DNA of 64,000 nt. It comes from Puccinellia tenuiflora. Lineage: Eukaryota; Streptophyta; Magnoliopsida; Poales; Poaceae. The notes below the pieces were generated by a model, which saw nothing but the letters and a program-made list of their open reading frames with translations, was not told where the DNA came from and did not search any database. Positions 12,395 through 23,599 of the stretch are shown here, in pieces (positions within the stretch are counted from its first letter, which is position 1; each line of letters starts with the position of its first letter). Location of the stretch: NCBI GenBank assembly GCA_012064385.1, contig QRDG01000402.1, forward strand, positions 511,835 to 575,834. The letters are read 5' to 3'. The translations under genes and the position numbers were made by a program.

Positions 12395-12790
12395 CCGGAG
12401 ACTCCGGCCTAAGTGCACCGGAAACTCCGGCCGGGGCCGGAGATTCCGGCCTGCCTCCGGACAGCTTCCGGTCTGGCACCAGAGGCACACCACACTTGGG
12501 TAAAACACAGGAAAACACCTTGAGACGGGAGATTCCAGGTCCTCTGGCCGGAGACTCCGGACCATCTCCGATGAACCTCCGGACTGGCAACAGGAACGCA
12601 CCACAAGAGAGCCACTTACCAGCGAAAAACGAAGGACTGGAGATTCCGGGTCATTTGGGCCGGAGACTCCGCCCCATCTCCAGGGTACCTCCGGACCGAG
12701 TCCAGAGACGCACCACACAAAAACGTTCGGCAGCGAAAAACCAGGGGCCGGAGACTCCGGGTCCAGAGGACCGGAGACTCCGGTGTAGAT
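12395..12790. repeat. CCGG palindrome array with altered cores
   Basis: Here the units are mainly CCGGAGACTCCGG and CCGGAGATTCCGG. Both sides of the core have changed relative to the other two LTRs, so dyad symmetry is kept. Confidence 0.85.
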
Positions 12791-13795
12791 CCAACAGAAA
12801 AACCAAAGCCCCATAACTTTTGCAAATGAACTCCGTTTTTGATAATCATGGACTTGTTGGAATCGTCACAATGAGCACAACAAGATTATGCAGAGAAACA
12901 TCATAGTCCAACAAGATATTATAAAACCAAATGGGGAGAGTTTAAAAGCTCTTTTTCGCAAACCGAAAAACCGTTTCTTTTGCAATTGAAGTCCGAATGA
13001 AGCAAAACCAATTTTGTTGGAAGGATGACGACAAAGGCAACCTTCGGAAATGGCAAGCTAGCAAAGGAGATTTTGCAAAGGGTTGGAAAGGTGAAACCTT
13101 CCAAAAGGATGAACCGGCAAAATCTCCAATACCGAAGATGCAAAAAGAAGACGCGTATGCAAACCGTTTTTGGTGATCTTAGCCTTGTCATAACACGCAC
13201 GACAAGCACCAAGACCACACCACGATAAGATTCAAATAAGAACCAATGAATATGATTTCAAGGATGCAAGGATGCAAAGGGTTGAGCTCTCCATGAATGA
13301 TACGATCAAGTTACTCGGCCGAGAGCCCCTCTTGATAGTACGGCTATCTATCCTATAACCCGGTCTCTCAACTAACATCATGAGACCGGTAAAATAAAAT
13401 CCCTATCAAGATCATACCTTTGCCTTGCGCATTAATCAACTTGAGGTCGATGAAGACAATCTTCATCTCCTCAAGACGAACCAACTTCTTGATTGCGCTT
13501 CGCTTGGTGAAGATTCACATGTGGCTCCCCCATACACCAAGATGGGAGAAGCGCCACTTCGGCATATCTTCACTTGGCCTTTATCTTGATGACGAACACC
13601 TTGGCCTTGATTAACAAATAATCTTCTTCCCTTAACCTCGACTCCAACACATGGAGAACAAGCAAGACCTTGACTCCAACAAATGAAGACAAGCAAGCTA
13701 ATGGACACCTACAAATATAGCTCAATACAAATATTAGTCCATAGAGATTGTCATTAATTACCAAAACCATGCATGGGGGCAACCATGCACTTTCA

Positions 13796-16700
13796 ATCTC
13801 CCCCATTTTGGTAATTGATGACAATCCCTTATTAAGAGGGTTCATATAATGAATAAAGCATCCTTGCAAGACAAATGAGCAAGGATGCAAGCGCATGTGT
13901 GACAAATGCAACAAAAGCATAAAACCCAAATTCCCTTAAACCCTCTAAACTTCTCCCCCATTGGCATCGATTGCCGAAATGGAAAGAAAAATTTAGAGAG
14001 CCAATATAATATGAGTTCCTCCATAAAGGTGATGACAATCCCTTTTAACGAATAATTAGAGGAAATCAAACTATATTGAGGATCCAAAGATTGCAAAAGG
14101 ATGAAATCATTTTAAACATCTCCACAAAGGAGAAAAGCAATCGAGAAGATCCAAAGCGAGCGATCTAAATAAAAATGGAGAAGCTCCCCAATGTTCATGC
14201 ACTATTGAGGAGTGCATAAATATGGCATCCTCGCTCCCCCAAAATCATCTAGAACACTCAACAAGTGCAAGAGTGCATAATGCAAAAAAGCAAATCATAG
14301 CACTTGCACCAAAGATGTGGTTGAGCCATAAGAAGATACCAATTTTCGAAGATTCAACATAAGATAGGCCCAACCGAGATAAAACGAAGATCTTTAGAAG
14401 GAATATGTTCACAAGCTTAGGGATACCAATTGGAAACTAAAACCAATTGAAAATGCCAAAAGCTAGTGGGAGCATTTAGCCAATAAAATTCAACATGCTC
14501 ACCATGGTAAGCATGAAGTCAAAAGATCCAACAAATACATGAGTGTGCAAAGATACCAATAAAAGTAAGACAAGCACTCATGAGACACATTTGGAGCCAC
14601 CAAAGAATTATAGAGGAAAACAAGGTAGCTCAAAAGAGAAATAGGATACCAACTAAAAGGTGACCTCTCTCATATGTATAGGTTTCTAATTAGACAAACC
14701 ATGAAGATATACATCCGCAAAGAAACATATACATACGAAATGGTTCGGGAAGAAGAGAACAAGGTATCCAAAAAGGAAGTCATAAATATACAAACGAGAT
14801 TGTTGCTTAAAAGCATAGCACATAGCTCAAATTTATCTCATTGTATATGAATGAACTTCAAATATATCAAATGCATCACACATATCACTAAGGGAACAAG
14901 AGATAGTGAAGATGCTTTGAGATAGGCAACAAGTATCACAAACAAATAATATGAATTGAAGATAAGGTTTTTGCAAATTCATCACACATATCAAAGATAT
15001 ATTAAGTGAAGGAAATAGGCCAAAACCATAACAATTGCATATAAAAGCTTTCATGCCAAGAGGCAACCTACACAAGGTTGGATACTAAAAGGTATGCATG
15101 GGATAGATACTTGTTACCGAGAAGACATTGGTGATGAAGAAGATGAGAGTTTGTTTATCATCAAAGCTTGACTCCGATAATCACACGGTGAGAACACCTT
15201 CCTTAAGAATGAGGCAAGCATCCAATGATCTCCATTGTACCTAAAACAAGATTAGAGTACAAAATGGTTCCCAAACTCATTGGGTTCCATAGTAGTTAGA
15301 TCAACTACAATATATAGGAAACACTCCACATAAATATGTGCATATAGATATGAAATTGAATTTCATGCACATCTTAGCCGATTTAGGATTCGGTGGAGTA
15401 TCCCCTATATACTGGATCAAGAAAGATAAGCATGCTAAAATAATATAAATTAGTAACCGAGCATGCAAAGGCTTTCTAGAACCAAAAGAGATACAATTTG
15501 GACAAAAATACCAAGTAAACCAAGAAGAGAGCACACCAAGGTGTGACACAAAAAGGTTGTCCAAATTATATCAAAATCCAAATCAACACATGATTGAGGA
15601 AAAATCAAATCAACAAATGATTGATTCCAAAACTTATCAACACATGAAGTGTGATATCAATAGGAATCGAATCAAACAACACATGAGAGATAAGACACAA
15701 ATTGAAAGTAAGATACCAATTAAAAACAAAAAATACCAACTAGGAGAAAAGATACCAAGAAGAGGATAAAGCTTGACCGAAATCAAGTAAAGTTAGATAA
15801 AGAAAAAAGGTATCAAGACTCCCACAATAAATATCAATTGGAACAAATATCTATGGGGGAGATATTAAATTCCAATTAATACCGATTGAAGGTACCAACA
15901 CAAGATAAAGAATCAAATGCCAATTGAAAGGATCAAAAATTGATAGATAGGTTAGTGTTCTAAATAAAAGGAATGCTCCCCCAATATTCATGCATTATCT
16001 TTGATATTTGCATTTGAATACAAAATGCATGCACAAGGGATCATTACTCTCCATATTTTATTTACAACACTAAACACTACCAATTGAAAAATAGGATCCA
16101 TTCAAAAGGCAAGGAAGGCAATAGATAAAGCAAGTCAACGCAAGAGCCAATGTGAAGATGGTCTACAAAATCCACCACAATTACTAGAATCACTTGTCAT
16201 GGACAAGGAGTATATGGAGACATTTCTCGGTGGTATATAGGAATGATGTTCAAGACCAACTTCACAACAAATAAGCATATGGAAAAAGGTAAGAATTAAA
16301 ACACCAAATTTGAAAAATGTTTGTTGGTAGTTTCAATTATTCGAACCAACCGGCAACGCCATGCTTAAAATAAAATGAAACAAATGGTTTCTCACATAAT
16401 ATATGGAAATGGATATTAGAGAAAAACCACACCCAGCAAACTCACACAAACAAGAACCAAAGGGTAACCACAAAGGAAGATTGGAACTTGTTTGAGCACA
16501 CATGCCACATAGGAAGGATAATTTACAATATCAAATCTAAGTGGCAAACCTCAAATGTTCACATTTTTATGGATTTGTAATATGCACATAGCTTATTATT
16601 CCCCCATAATGTGATAATTCATTTTATTTTTAAACATGAGGCAAATAAAAAGCAACTAGAGAAATTAATGGACATTATAGAATTTGAATTTCGCATGAAT

Positions 16701-17155
16701 ATGACATACCACATAGTAGCTAGATAATATTGAAATATCAATACTAGGTGGTGTGCCTCATATATACACATTTTTAGGTTTGTGAAGTGCACAAAGCACA
16801 TCACTCCCCCAAAATGGGATAGTCCATTAATATCTCAAAGAGCCAAATGAAATCCACACAAGATTCAATAAAGCTCAACACACAAATTACACATACATGA
16901 TATACAACTATCATACACAACCTTGAATAACAAGACAAGTAGGAAAGTAGCATATCATATACAAGCACATGCTAGGAGCAAGCAACTTTCAATGTATATA
17001 TGAATTAAAATACAAGTTACCGCAAGGAGGAAGCATTGGATATGAGATAGATATGTGATAATCCAATTGACTTGGCTTGAGAAATAAAACCATGAAGATC
17101 CCTTAATTCTTCAAAAATAGCCAAGTCACCAATGTCCTCCACAATCACCTATTGA
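13796..17155 (-). other. PPT and non-coding 3' internal region, copy 2
   Basis: It starts with the PPT (13796-13809) and aligns with 1444-4823. It has no pol motifs and no long open frame. Repeated GATACCAATT-type words occur at about 14336, 14423 and 15713, in the same relative places as in copy 1. Nothing else is identifiable. Confidence 0.75.
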
Positions 17156-19432
17156 TCAAGTTGAAGTTTGTTGGTCCCCAACCAAGTTGGGTCCTAAGAG
17201 GTTAGTCACAATATGTTTGGGAACCCAAATGGTGCTTTTCTTGCCACCACTTTGAGCTCCTACATACTTGGCAAAAACATTGCCAACTCTATCCTTTCTA
17301 AGAGAATATACATCATCAATTATGATAGGAGAGGAAGAGGTACCGTTAGTGCATGAAGAAGCAAAATGACCTTTGCCACGGCAAAGGTAGCAACACTGAC
17401 TCTTCTTCTTCTTAATAGGCTCCTCCACTTGAGGAGCATTGACTTGAGTCTTCTTAGGAGGTGGCCTTTGTTCAACTCGTGGTTGAGCACGAGATTGAAC
17501 AAGAGGCCGCTTCCCTAGTTGCTTCTCACTAAGAGGCTTCTTCTTCATTGGGCAATCCCGAACGTGATGCCCTTCAATCTTGCACTTGAAGCAAATGATC
17601 TTGGACGGATTCTTGACTTGAACTTGGCCCTTCTTCTTCTTCTCAACTTTAGACTTGTTCTTGTTGTTGGAGTTGAATCCAAGTCCACTCTTGTCATTGC
17701 GGGATTGTTGCACACTTAACATGTTGTCAAGTGCACGCTTCCCTTCATGACGCTTTTCCAAGCCTTTCTTCATAGAAGTGGCTTGGCCCTTGAGCTCTCC
17801 TATTTTCTCTACATGGTTAGTGATAACACAAGAACTAGAGGAGGTAGATGCATCATTGTTAGAGCAACAAGGCAAAGCAAGTAATTCATCACATGATGTG
17901 CCAACATTTTTAGTGGATGAACTACTAGGACTAGCACATGGCAATATAGAATTTTTAGTTACGGTTGTGCTATTATCCACATGAGTAGATGTTACCTTTG
18001 TAGTGATGGCCTCATGAGCTAACTTTAGACTAGCATAGGATGCTAGAAGATCGTAATTAGAGCTAGATAGCTTTTTATGACTTTCTTCCAACTTCCTATA
18101 CTTGCTAGTTAGCGACTCTAGTTGAGCCCATAGCTCAACATTCTCCTTTGACATAGATGCTTCACAAGAAACAGAGTTAGTAGCACAAGCATCATTGACA
18201 TTAGGAATAGAGGAAGACAACTGGGCAAGATCATCATTTAATTTAGCATTTTCATTTTTCGTGACTTTATATTTAGCATGAGCATGGTCACGTTCTTTAA
18301 TGATTTTAGCAATTATTTCATTGTGAGACTCCTCGATAGATTCTAGTTTCTCCTCTAGAGAAGCCCGAGTCTCTTGCTCTTCCCCAAGAGAATCTTCTAA
18401 CGATGCCTTCTCCATAGCATCATCTCTTTCGATCTTACCCTTTTCTTCAAGGCTTGCTTCCAAGGCCTCAATAGTTTCCCCGCGCTCAATTAGCGTTTCC
18501 ATAATTTCAAAGAGGATAGCTTGAGCATTTTTATTGTTAGGAAGGGCTTTAAGAATTATTAGACCTTTATTTTGAAGGAGAGGATTAACCTTTTCTACAT
18601 CATCTTCTTCATCAATATTATCATTATCATTATCATGATCATTACCATTGTCATTACTAGAAGATGATTTAGCCATAAGGCAATGAGAGGTGGAAGAAGA
18701 TGAGCAATTAATTTTTGAACTACTCAAGTTCACATCTTGTTGCATATCTAATTGGGTTTCCTCTACATTATTATTCATGTAAGAGTTAGAGGAAACACAA
18801 GCATTTTTATCATGGCAACAAGATAAAGCAAGCATATCATCATTAGATTTATCTAAGCAATTTTTGGATGATATACAAGGACTATCAACACTAGCATGTA
18901 TGACATTTGGAGTGCTAGAAGAGTTTAAGTCCAAAGATGAGGCGTTGCAACAAGATAGAGATAGAAGATCATCATAAAAGAGCTCACTATCAATATTGCA
19001 AAGCCTATCACTACTCACCATTACATTGGTTTGTGGCTTACCACATTTTGGTGAAGTAGACAAAGACAAGAGCTCGTCACGGCCGGAGGTGGACGGAGAA
19101 CAATCATCCTCAATAGAGTTGGACACTCCATATTTTTCTTGAAGCTTGGTCCATAATTCATGAGTATCCCGGAGAGGCATGATTGACTCGAAAACTACAA
19201 CACTCACAAATTTGCAAAACTCGTTAGAAGCTAGAGCATCTAGATATAAGTTTTTCTCATCCTCTAAAGTCGTACTTTCGTAATCCTTTGGAGGAGAAAA
19301 ACCTATATCTAGGATACGCTCAATATTGGGGTCCAAGACCCGTAAGTGATTAAGCATATGAGTTTTCCAAACATTAAAATTTGTGCCATTAAATCTAAAC
19401 AAGGAATTGTGCACTAAATCCCTAGACGACAT
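17156..19432 (-). CDS. gag: Ty1-copia Gag with two zinc knuckles, intact 758-codon frame
   Basis: Start at MSSRDLVHN, 54 bp left of the LTR edge, where copia gag normally begins; the same start is used in copy 1. Residues about 13-105 (NGTNFNVWKTHMLNHL and following) resemble the copia Gag N-terminal domain. Residues about 110-275 are Ser/Asp-rich. About 275-500 is heptad-rich and likely coiled coil (EALEASLEEKGKIERD). CCHC knuckles are CFKCKIEGHHVRDC (residues 614-627) and CYLCRGKGHFASSC (681-694). Gag would assemble virus-like particles in the cytoplasm and package RNA. No protease or pol follows in any frame, so any mobility would need enzymes from another element. The intact frame suggests recent insertion or selection on Gag. 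It belongs to a transposon and is not a host gene. Confidence 0.85.
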   Translation of the reverse strand: MSSRDLVHNSLFRFNGTNFNVWKTHMLNHLRVLDPNIERILDIGFSPPKDYESTTLEDEKNLYLDALASNEFCKFVSVVVFESIMPLRDTHELWTKLQEKYGVSNSIEDDCSPSTSGRDELLSLSTSPKCGKPQTNVMVSSDRLCNIDSELFYDDLLSLSCCNASSLDLNSSSTPNVIHASVDSPCISSKNCLDKSNDDMLALSCCHDKNACVSSNSYMNNNVEETQLDMQQDVNLSSSKINCSSSSTSHCLMAKSSSSNDNGNDHDNDNDNIDEEDDVEKVNPLLQNKGLIILKALPNNKNAQAILFEIMETLIERGETIEALEASLEEKGKIERDDAMEKASLEDSLGEEQETRASLEEKLESIEESHNEIIAKIIKERDHAHAKYKVTKNENAKLNDDLAQLSSSIPNVNDACATNSVSCEASMSKENVELWAQLESLTSKYRKLEESHKKLSSSNYDLLASYASLKLAHEAITTKVTSTHVDNSTTVTKNSILPCASPSSSSTKNVGTSCDELLALPCCSNNDASTSSSSCVITNHVEKIGELKGQATSMKKGLEKRHEGKRALDNMLSVQQSRNDKSGLGFNSNNKNKSKVEKKKKGQVQVKNPSKIICFKCKIEGHHVRDCPMKKKPLSEKQLGKRPLVQSRAQPRVEQRPPPKKTQVNAPQVEEPIKKKKSQCCYLCRGKGHFASSCTNGTSSSPIIIDDVYSLRKDRVGNVFAKYVGAQSGGKKSTIWVPKHIVTNLLGPNLVGDQQTST

Positions 19433-19472
19433 CTTTACTCTCTAGGCGGTAAATCCAAACAAGTGAGACGAG

Positions 19473-19484
19473 GCTCTGATAGCA
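19473..19484 (-). promoter_or_regulatory. Mutated PBS of copia internal 2
   Basis: It matches the initiator-Met PBS except for one substitution (minus TGCTATCAGAGC instead of TGGTATCAGAGC) at the second Gs of the site, which would weaken tRNA priming. Confidence 0.65.
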
Positions 19485-19486
19485 AG

Positions 19487-22400
19487 TGAAAGAACAAGTG
19501 TAACATTCCAAGATTTTCAAATTTTTGAAAATTCAGAAAGATCAAAAACTTTCTGAAAAACATTATGTATTTTGTTTTGAAAATCCAAAATCATGCATGC
19601 ATTCATCATCTTCTTGTCTTGTTGCATTTGAAGTTTCAAAAGTTGGAATTTTATTTCCACTTTAAACCCTAATTGAGAAAATGTTATAATGAGCCTATTT
19701 ATGCTTATACTTTATTTTGTTTTTCTATTATTAATTTTATTGGTTGGCCAAGATAGTACCTAAGTGTTCTATTTTAAATAGCTCTTCCAAAAAGTATTTA
19801 ATCAAATTATTTGGAAGAGATTTAATTCTATTTTGAATTTGGAAAATATCACCAATTACCATTTAAATGCCCAAGGGTATTTTGGTAATTTAATTTGTGT
19901 AAAAATAATAGCAATGAGTGTATCATGGTTTATACTACATGATATTACTCATATTATTTTCCTGGATTTTATTTAAGCTCAAAATGAATTTAAAAACCCT
20001 ATTTTATAAAATGACATAAAGGTGTCAAATAAGCCTTTATGCATCAATTGATTTTCACAAGTTTTGAAATATTTTAGAAGTGGTTCCTATTTGTCTACAT
20101 TGACTAATGGGAATTTAACAAAAAAATTACAAATTTATTTGACTTAATTTGGAGGCCTAAATCAAAGGTTACTAAAGAAAACAGAAAAAGAAAATAAAGA
20201 AACAAAAAAAAAGGTGGCCGACCCAAACTGGGCCGGCCCAGTCCAGCCGACCGGCCAGACCGGTCTATCTTTTTTTTCTTTCTTTCTTTCTTCCCTATTT
20301 TCCTGTTGGGCCGAACCAGGCAAGCTGGCCCATTCCGACCGACCCGAGCGACCGCTCGGGGTCTTCTTCCTCCTTCGTTCCATAACAGAGACTATGGCAT
20401 GAAGTCAACCTTCCTACTCCTCCCTCTCCACACTAATTGAGTTACCATTTCAAATTGCATTCAACACAAAAGTTATTCCAAAAATGATGGAGATTTCATT
20501 CAAGGCGTTAATTCTCTAATTAATGGCATTTATCACCTTAATTGACGCGGTGAACCAAATGCCACCCGTCGGCATTGACCTGCTGATCTCTCTACTCACT
20601 CCATATAAAACCGAACCGATCGCGTCACTTCGTGCCTTTCTTTCTCCTCCTCCACTTTGGTGACCAAACTTTTTCAAAAGGAGTTCTATACAACCCGCAC
20701 CAACCATGCCAACTTTAACCCCAAATCAAGTTCATCGTCAGATCTTGTCTTGCACGGTCATCACCTCGTCAATTCCTCGTACCAGAAGGCACCACACATT
20801 GGCCAACCTCCAAGACATGGTGATGCATCATTCACTTGTAGTTGGCCACACCGCCACGAAGCCGAGCCATATTACCGCCGCAGACAAGATCCCGACAAGG
20901 TGAGACCTCGCTATGCTCCACGATGATGTCCTGCGTGATCTAATTGTCCTTTTTCACTCTCCCTAATTTTTTCCAAATTTTCCCTCCCAGCCCAACCATG
21001 GAGAACAAGCTCAACCAATCTCACCGGTGACCGACATCGCCGCCGTTCTTCTCCTCTTCCGGCGAGGCTAGTAACCTCCTAAGCCCGATACCTTGTCGTG
21101 TCTCCTCCCCGTATTCACGCGAACCTCCTGTACATCACTCCGCACCTCGAGGGACACCGAGACGACGAACGCAACATCGACCACTTCGTCTACCTCGCAT
21201 CACGTTGACGTCGATCTACTCGACACCGACAATATTCATTCCTTTCAGTGAGCCTCCCAAAAGTGTTCTAACCTTATCTGTATATTAGATCATTTAGCCT
21301 AAACAAAATAATTTTGGTCATTCAAAATATGCCAAGCATTTTTCATTTTCGGATTTGTTTTGGACAGATTTTTGTCAAACTTTAGAAATTCATATCAAAT
21401 CAACCGTAACTCCGTTTTGAATGATTTTGTAGTCTACGGATTCGTATGAATGTGTAGAATACAGTGGCATAATAAAAACATATATTTTAGTCGTGCACTA
21501 ACTTGTTATTTACAGAAACCTGTAAAACACTATTTTAGCTATAGTTTTAATTCTGTAAATTATTTTGAGGTGATTCTTTTTGCTCATGATAGCAATTGAG
21601 ACCCTCTACACAGTAGTATAAAAAAATAAATTTTGGAACTTATATTTTATTATTGGTTTTTTTCAAACATTGTTTAACCTTTTCCAAATCATCGAATTTG
21701 TTTAAAATCATTAAAAATGATTTTTTTTTACTTTTTAAAACTTGTTTAGTACTGAAATTTAGACCGGAGAGTTTACAAAAATACTTTTGTGATGTTTTGG
21801 GGTGTGAACAAAATTGCATTCATGCATGCCTACATGTTTATGTAATGTTGCATTTGTTTGGTGAATTTGTTTGTTGTTATGTTTTATTTTATTGTTGTAT
21901 TGTTGTTCATTGTTATTTGCTTATATTGTTTAGATTGAATGGAGAGTATCGTTCTACGTGGAAAAGAGTGTGTGAGCAACGACAAACTTTCAAAGGCAAG
22001 TGGCACATTCATAAATTTCCTATTATTTTGTGTCTATGCATATTAGAGTATTTCTCCTTAAAAAAAAGCATGTGTAGGTTGTATTAGTATTGCTATGCTA
22101 AACCTGTTTAGAGTAGCACTCCTCTACTAGTTTGTCTAGAATCCCATGTTTAACTTAGTAGCAATAGATAAAATGCCATGCAATGAGTTTTGTTAATAAA
22201 GTAAATTTTCTACTAAGTAATGAACCTCCTCGGTGGAATGGCATTGCTTTGGTGGTTTATTGTTGAGTGGCTACTCGGGCCATGTCTATGGTGTTTTTCA
22301 CCCGAGATTGGCTCACTTGCGGACTGGCCACCCAGGGACAAAGAGATCGAAGTTACTCCAAGTCTAGTTAGCTTACCGTGCAGCCATAAGTCATATGGGC

Positions 22401-23598
22401 TCTGTCTGGATTGAGTACGTTGAGTAGACCTGACCGGTCGAACAAGCAGATGTAGGGGTGGTAGGAGGTATTGTTCGGCCATCGGTATGGGAAAGCTCCT
22501 CTGAAAGATCCCGGCTCCATCTTCTCCTTTCCTTTTCACTTCAAGAAGGTCAAGGTCAGAATGGGCTGATGGAGTCTTGTGGTGAACGTGCACAACCTCT
22601 GCAGAGTGTCAAATCTAAGTACTTAGCCGTGTCCCCGGTTACGGACGAATCTGAGCAAGCTAGACAAGGACGTCAACGGAAGATCTCATCACTCCAATTT
22701 CTCTAAGTAAAATTTTGAAGGGTGAACAAGGGTAGTTGAGACAATGGTGTTAATGCCATACTTGTCTCGTTTAGATGAAAAAGTGTTTTGAAAAGAGATA
22801 GGTGAAATTGGCTTTATGCAAATCAGCATTCAAACTCCACAAGACAAATATGCATATAGGTTATTAGAGTTTTTCCACTATGAATCCACAAAGTGTCACT
22901 TGCCAGATCCATTCATATGGTTCTGACCCACCTTGCTGCAACATTTTTATTGTTGCAGGATGCTCCGACGCTGAGTGAGGTTTCGATTAAGGGTTTCGAG
23001 TCTGCAACCAACATGTTCGCCTATGGCACATGAAGATGATGGAGGCTCATTGCTAATTTTATTTCCGCTGTGCTGATCTTTGTAAAATGCTAGCCTTGAG
23101 CTATGCAAGTTGTACTGAATATTTGTAAAATCTGGATCATTTGTGTAATAAATTGGTACAATGTTATGGTATTCATCGTAAACTGTGTGTGCTAGCGATT
23201 CGATCCAGGGACTAGCACTATACACAGGGATCTTGCCCAATTTTAAGTGCAGGTCCGCTACAACAAGCTATGCCCGAGATGTCGCCTAGAGAGGGGGGTG
23301 AATAGGCGATTAAAACTTTTTCTATTTAATGGCTTGATAATTGCGGAATAAAACTATGTGTTTAAATTAACAAGCCAACAACCTAATTACTAGGCTCACC
23401 TATGTGCACCAACAACTTATGCTAAGCAAAGCAAGCAACAAGGCGATAGTAAGATATATAACTTCAAGCTCGAAGGCTATCACAATGTAAATTGCATAAG
23501 TAAAGCTCGGGTATATAAATAACCGAGGCACACGGAGATGAGGATGTATTCCTGAGTTCCTCCTTATTAAGGGAGTACGTCTCGTTGGAGGGGTGTGA
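19487..23598 (-). mobile_element. Right LTR of the copia compound, interrupted and truncated
   Basis: The LTR start TGAAAGAACAAG is followed after 12 bp by an inserted solo LTR (19499-23262) and resumes at 23268 (CTATGCCCGAGATG...). It matches 8891-9240 up to 23598, where it stops at an N. Only about 0.34 kb of the 2.47-kb LTR is present. Confidence 0.85.
19499..23262. mobile_element. Solo LTR (TGTAACATTCC family), 3.76 kb
   Basis: Termini are TGTAACATTCC and GGTCCGCTACA. The perfect 5-bp TSD ACAAG lies at 19494-19498 and 23263-23267. I find no PBS, PPT or coding domain inside, so this is most likely one solo LTR of a long-LTR Ty3/gypsy family. The left part is AT-rich and a GC-richer part lies at about 20200-21230. 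A perfect 7-bp stem (TGCAACA/TGTTGCA) is at 22937-22957. Its last 1.05 kb is duplicated at 23600-24645. Confidence 0.75.
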
Positions 23599-23599
23599 N
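23599..23599. other. Single N at an unnatural sequence junction
   Basis: The base is undetermined. Left of it is the middle of a copia LTR; right of it is the middle of a TGTAACATTCC-family LTR. Neither side continues as its intact copies do, so this is a candidate assembly join or gap. Confidence 0.8.

Larger units (their letters stand above)
8891..13795 (-). mobile_element. Shared middle LTR of the copia compound, with nested solo LTR
   Basis: It starts TGAAAGAAC and ends GCACTTTCA. It is the 5' LTR for internal 1 (PBS at its left edge) and the 3' LTR for internal 2 (PPT at its right edge). Removing the nested solo LTR and one TSD leaves about 2.47 kb. The G-run near 8925-8936 and the block 8891-9841 are almost repeated in 9842-10796 because the inserted LTR is of the same family. 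Its distal half carries palindromes with CCGGAGACTCCGG-type cores, unlike the other two copies. Confidence 0.85.
1..23598 (-). mobile_element. Compound gag-only Ty1-copia element, LTR-internal-LTR-internal-LTR
   Basis: Three copies of one LTR (1-1443 partial, 8891-13795, 19487-23598 partial) alternate with two related internal domains (1444-8890 and 13796-19486). All read on the minus strand: the PPT (AAAATGGGGGAGAT on minus) lies against the right end of the left and middle LTRs, and initiator-Met PBS sites lie just left of the middle and right LTRs. The middle LTR therefore serves both internals. Each internal holds a gag gene but no protease, integrase or reverse transcriptase. The Gag type and the PPT context suggest the SIRE/Maximus branch of Ty1-copia, from memory. 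The arrangement is that expected of unequal homologous recombination between LTRs of two neighbouring or allelic copies. The left LTR begins before the window, so the outer TSD cannot be tested. Confidence 0.8.

Noticed and set aside
12353..12816. Frames of 145-153 codons on both strands rich in GDSGL/ESPAPG repeats
   Set aside because: They are translations of the CCGG palindrome array.
1444..17155. Short-period repeats of AAGATACCAATT considered as a CRISPR-like or satellite array
   Set aside because: Spacing is irregular, unit conservation is poor, and the region is a eukaryotic retrotransposon interior.
20214..20960. Possible host gene in the GC-richer part of the 3.76-kb LTR
   Set aside because: Frames are short, unsplit exons cannot be linked, and the whole stretch lies between TG...CA ends with a TSD.
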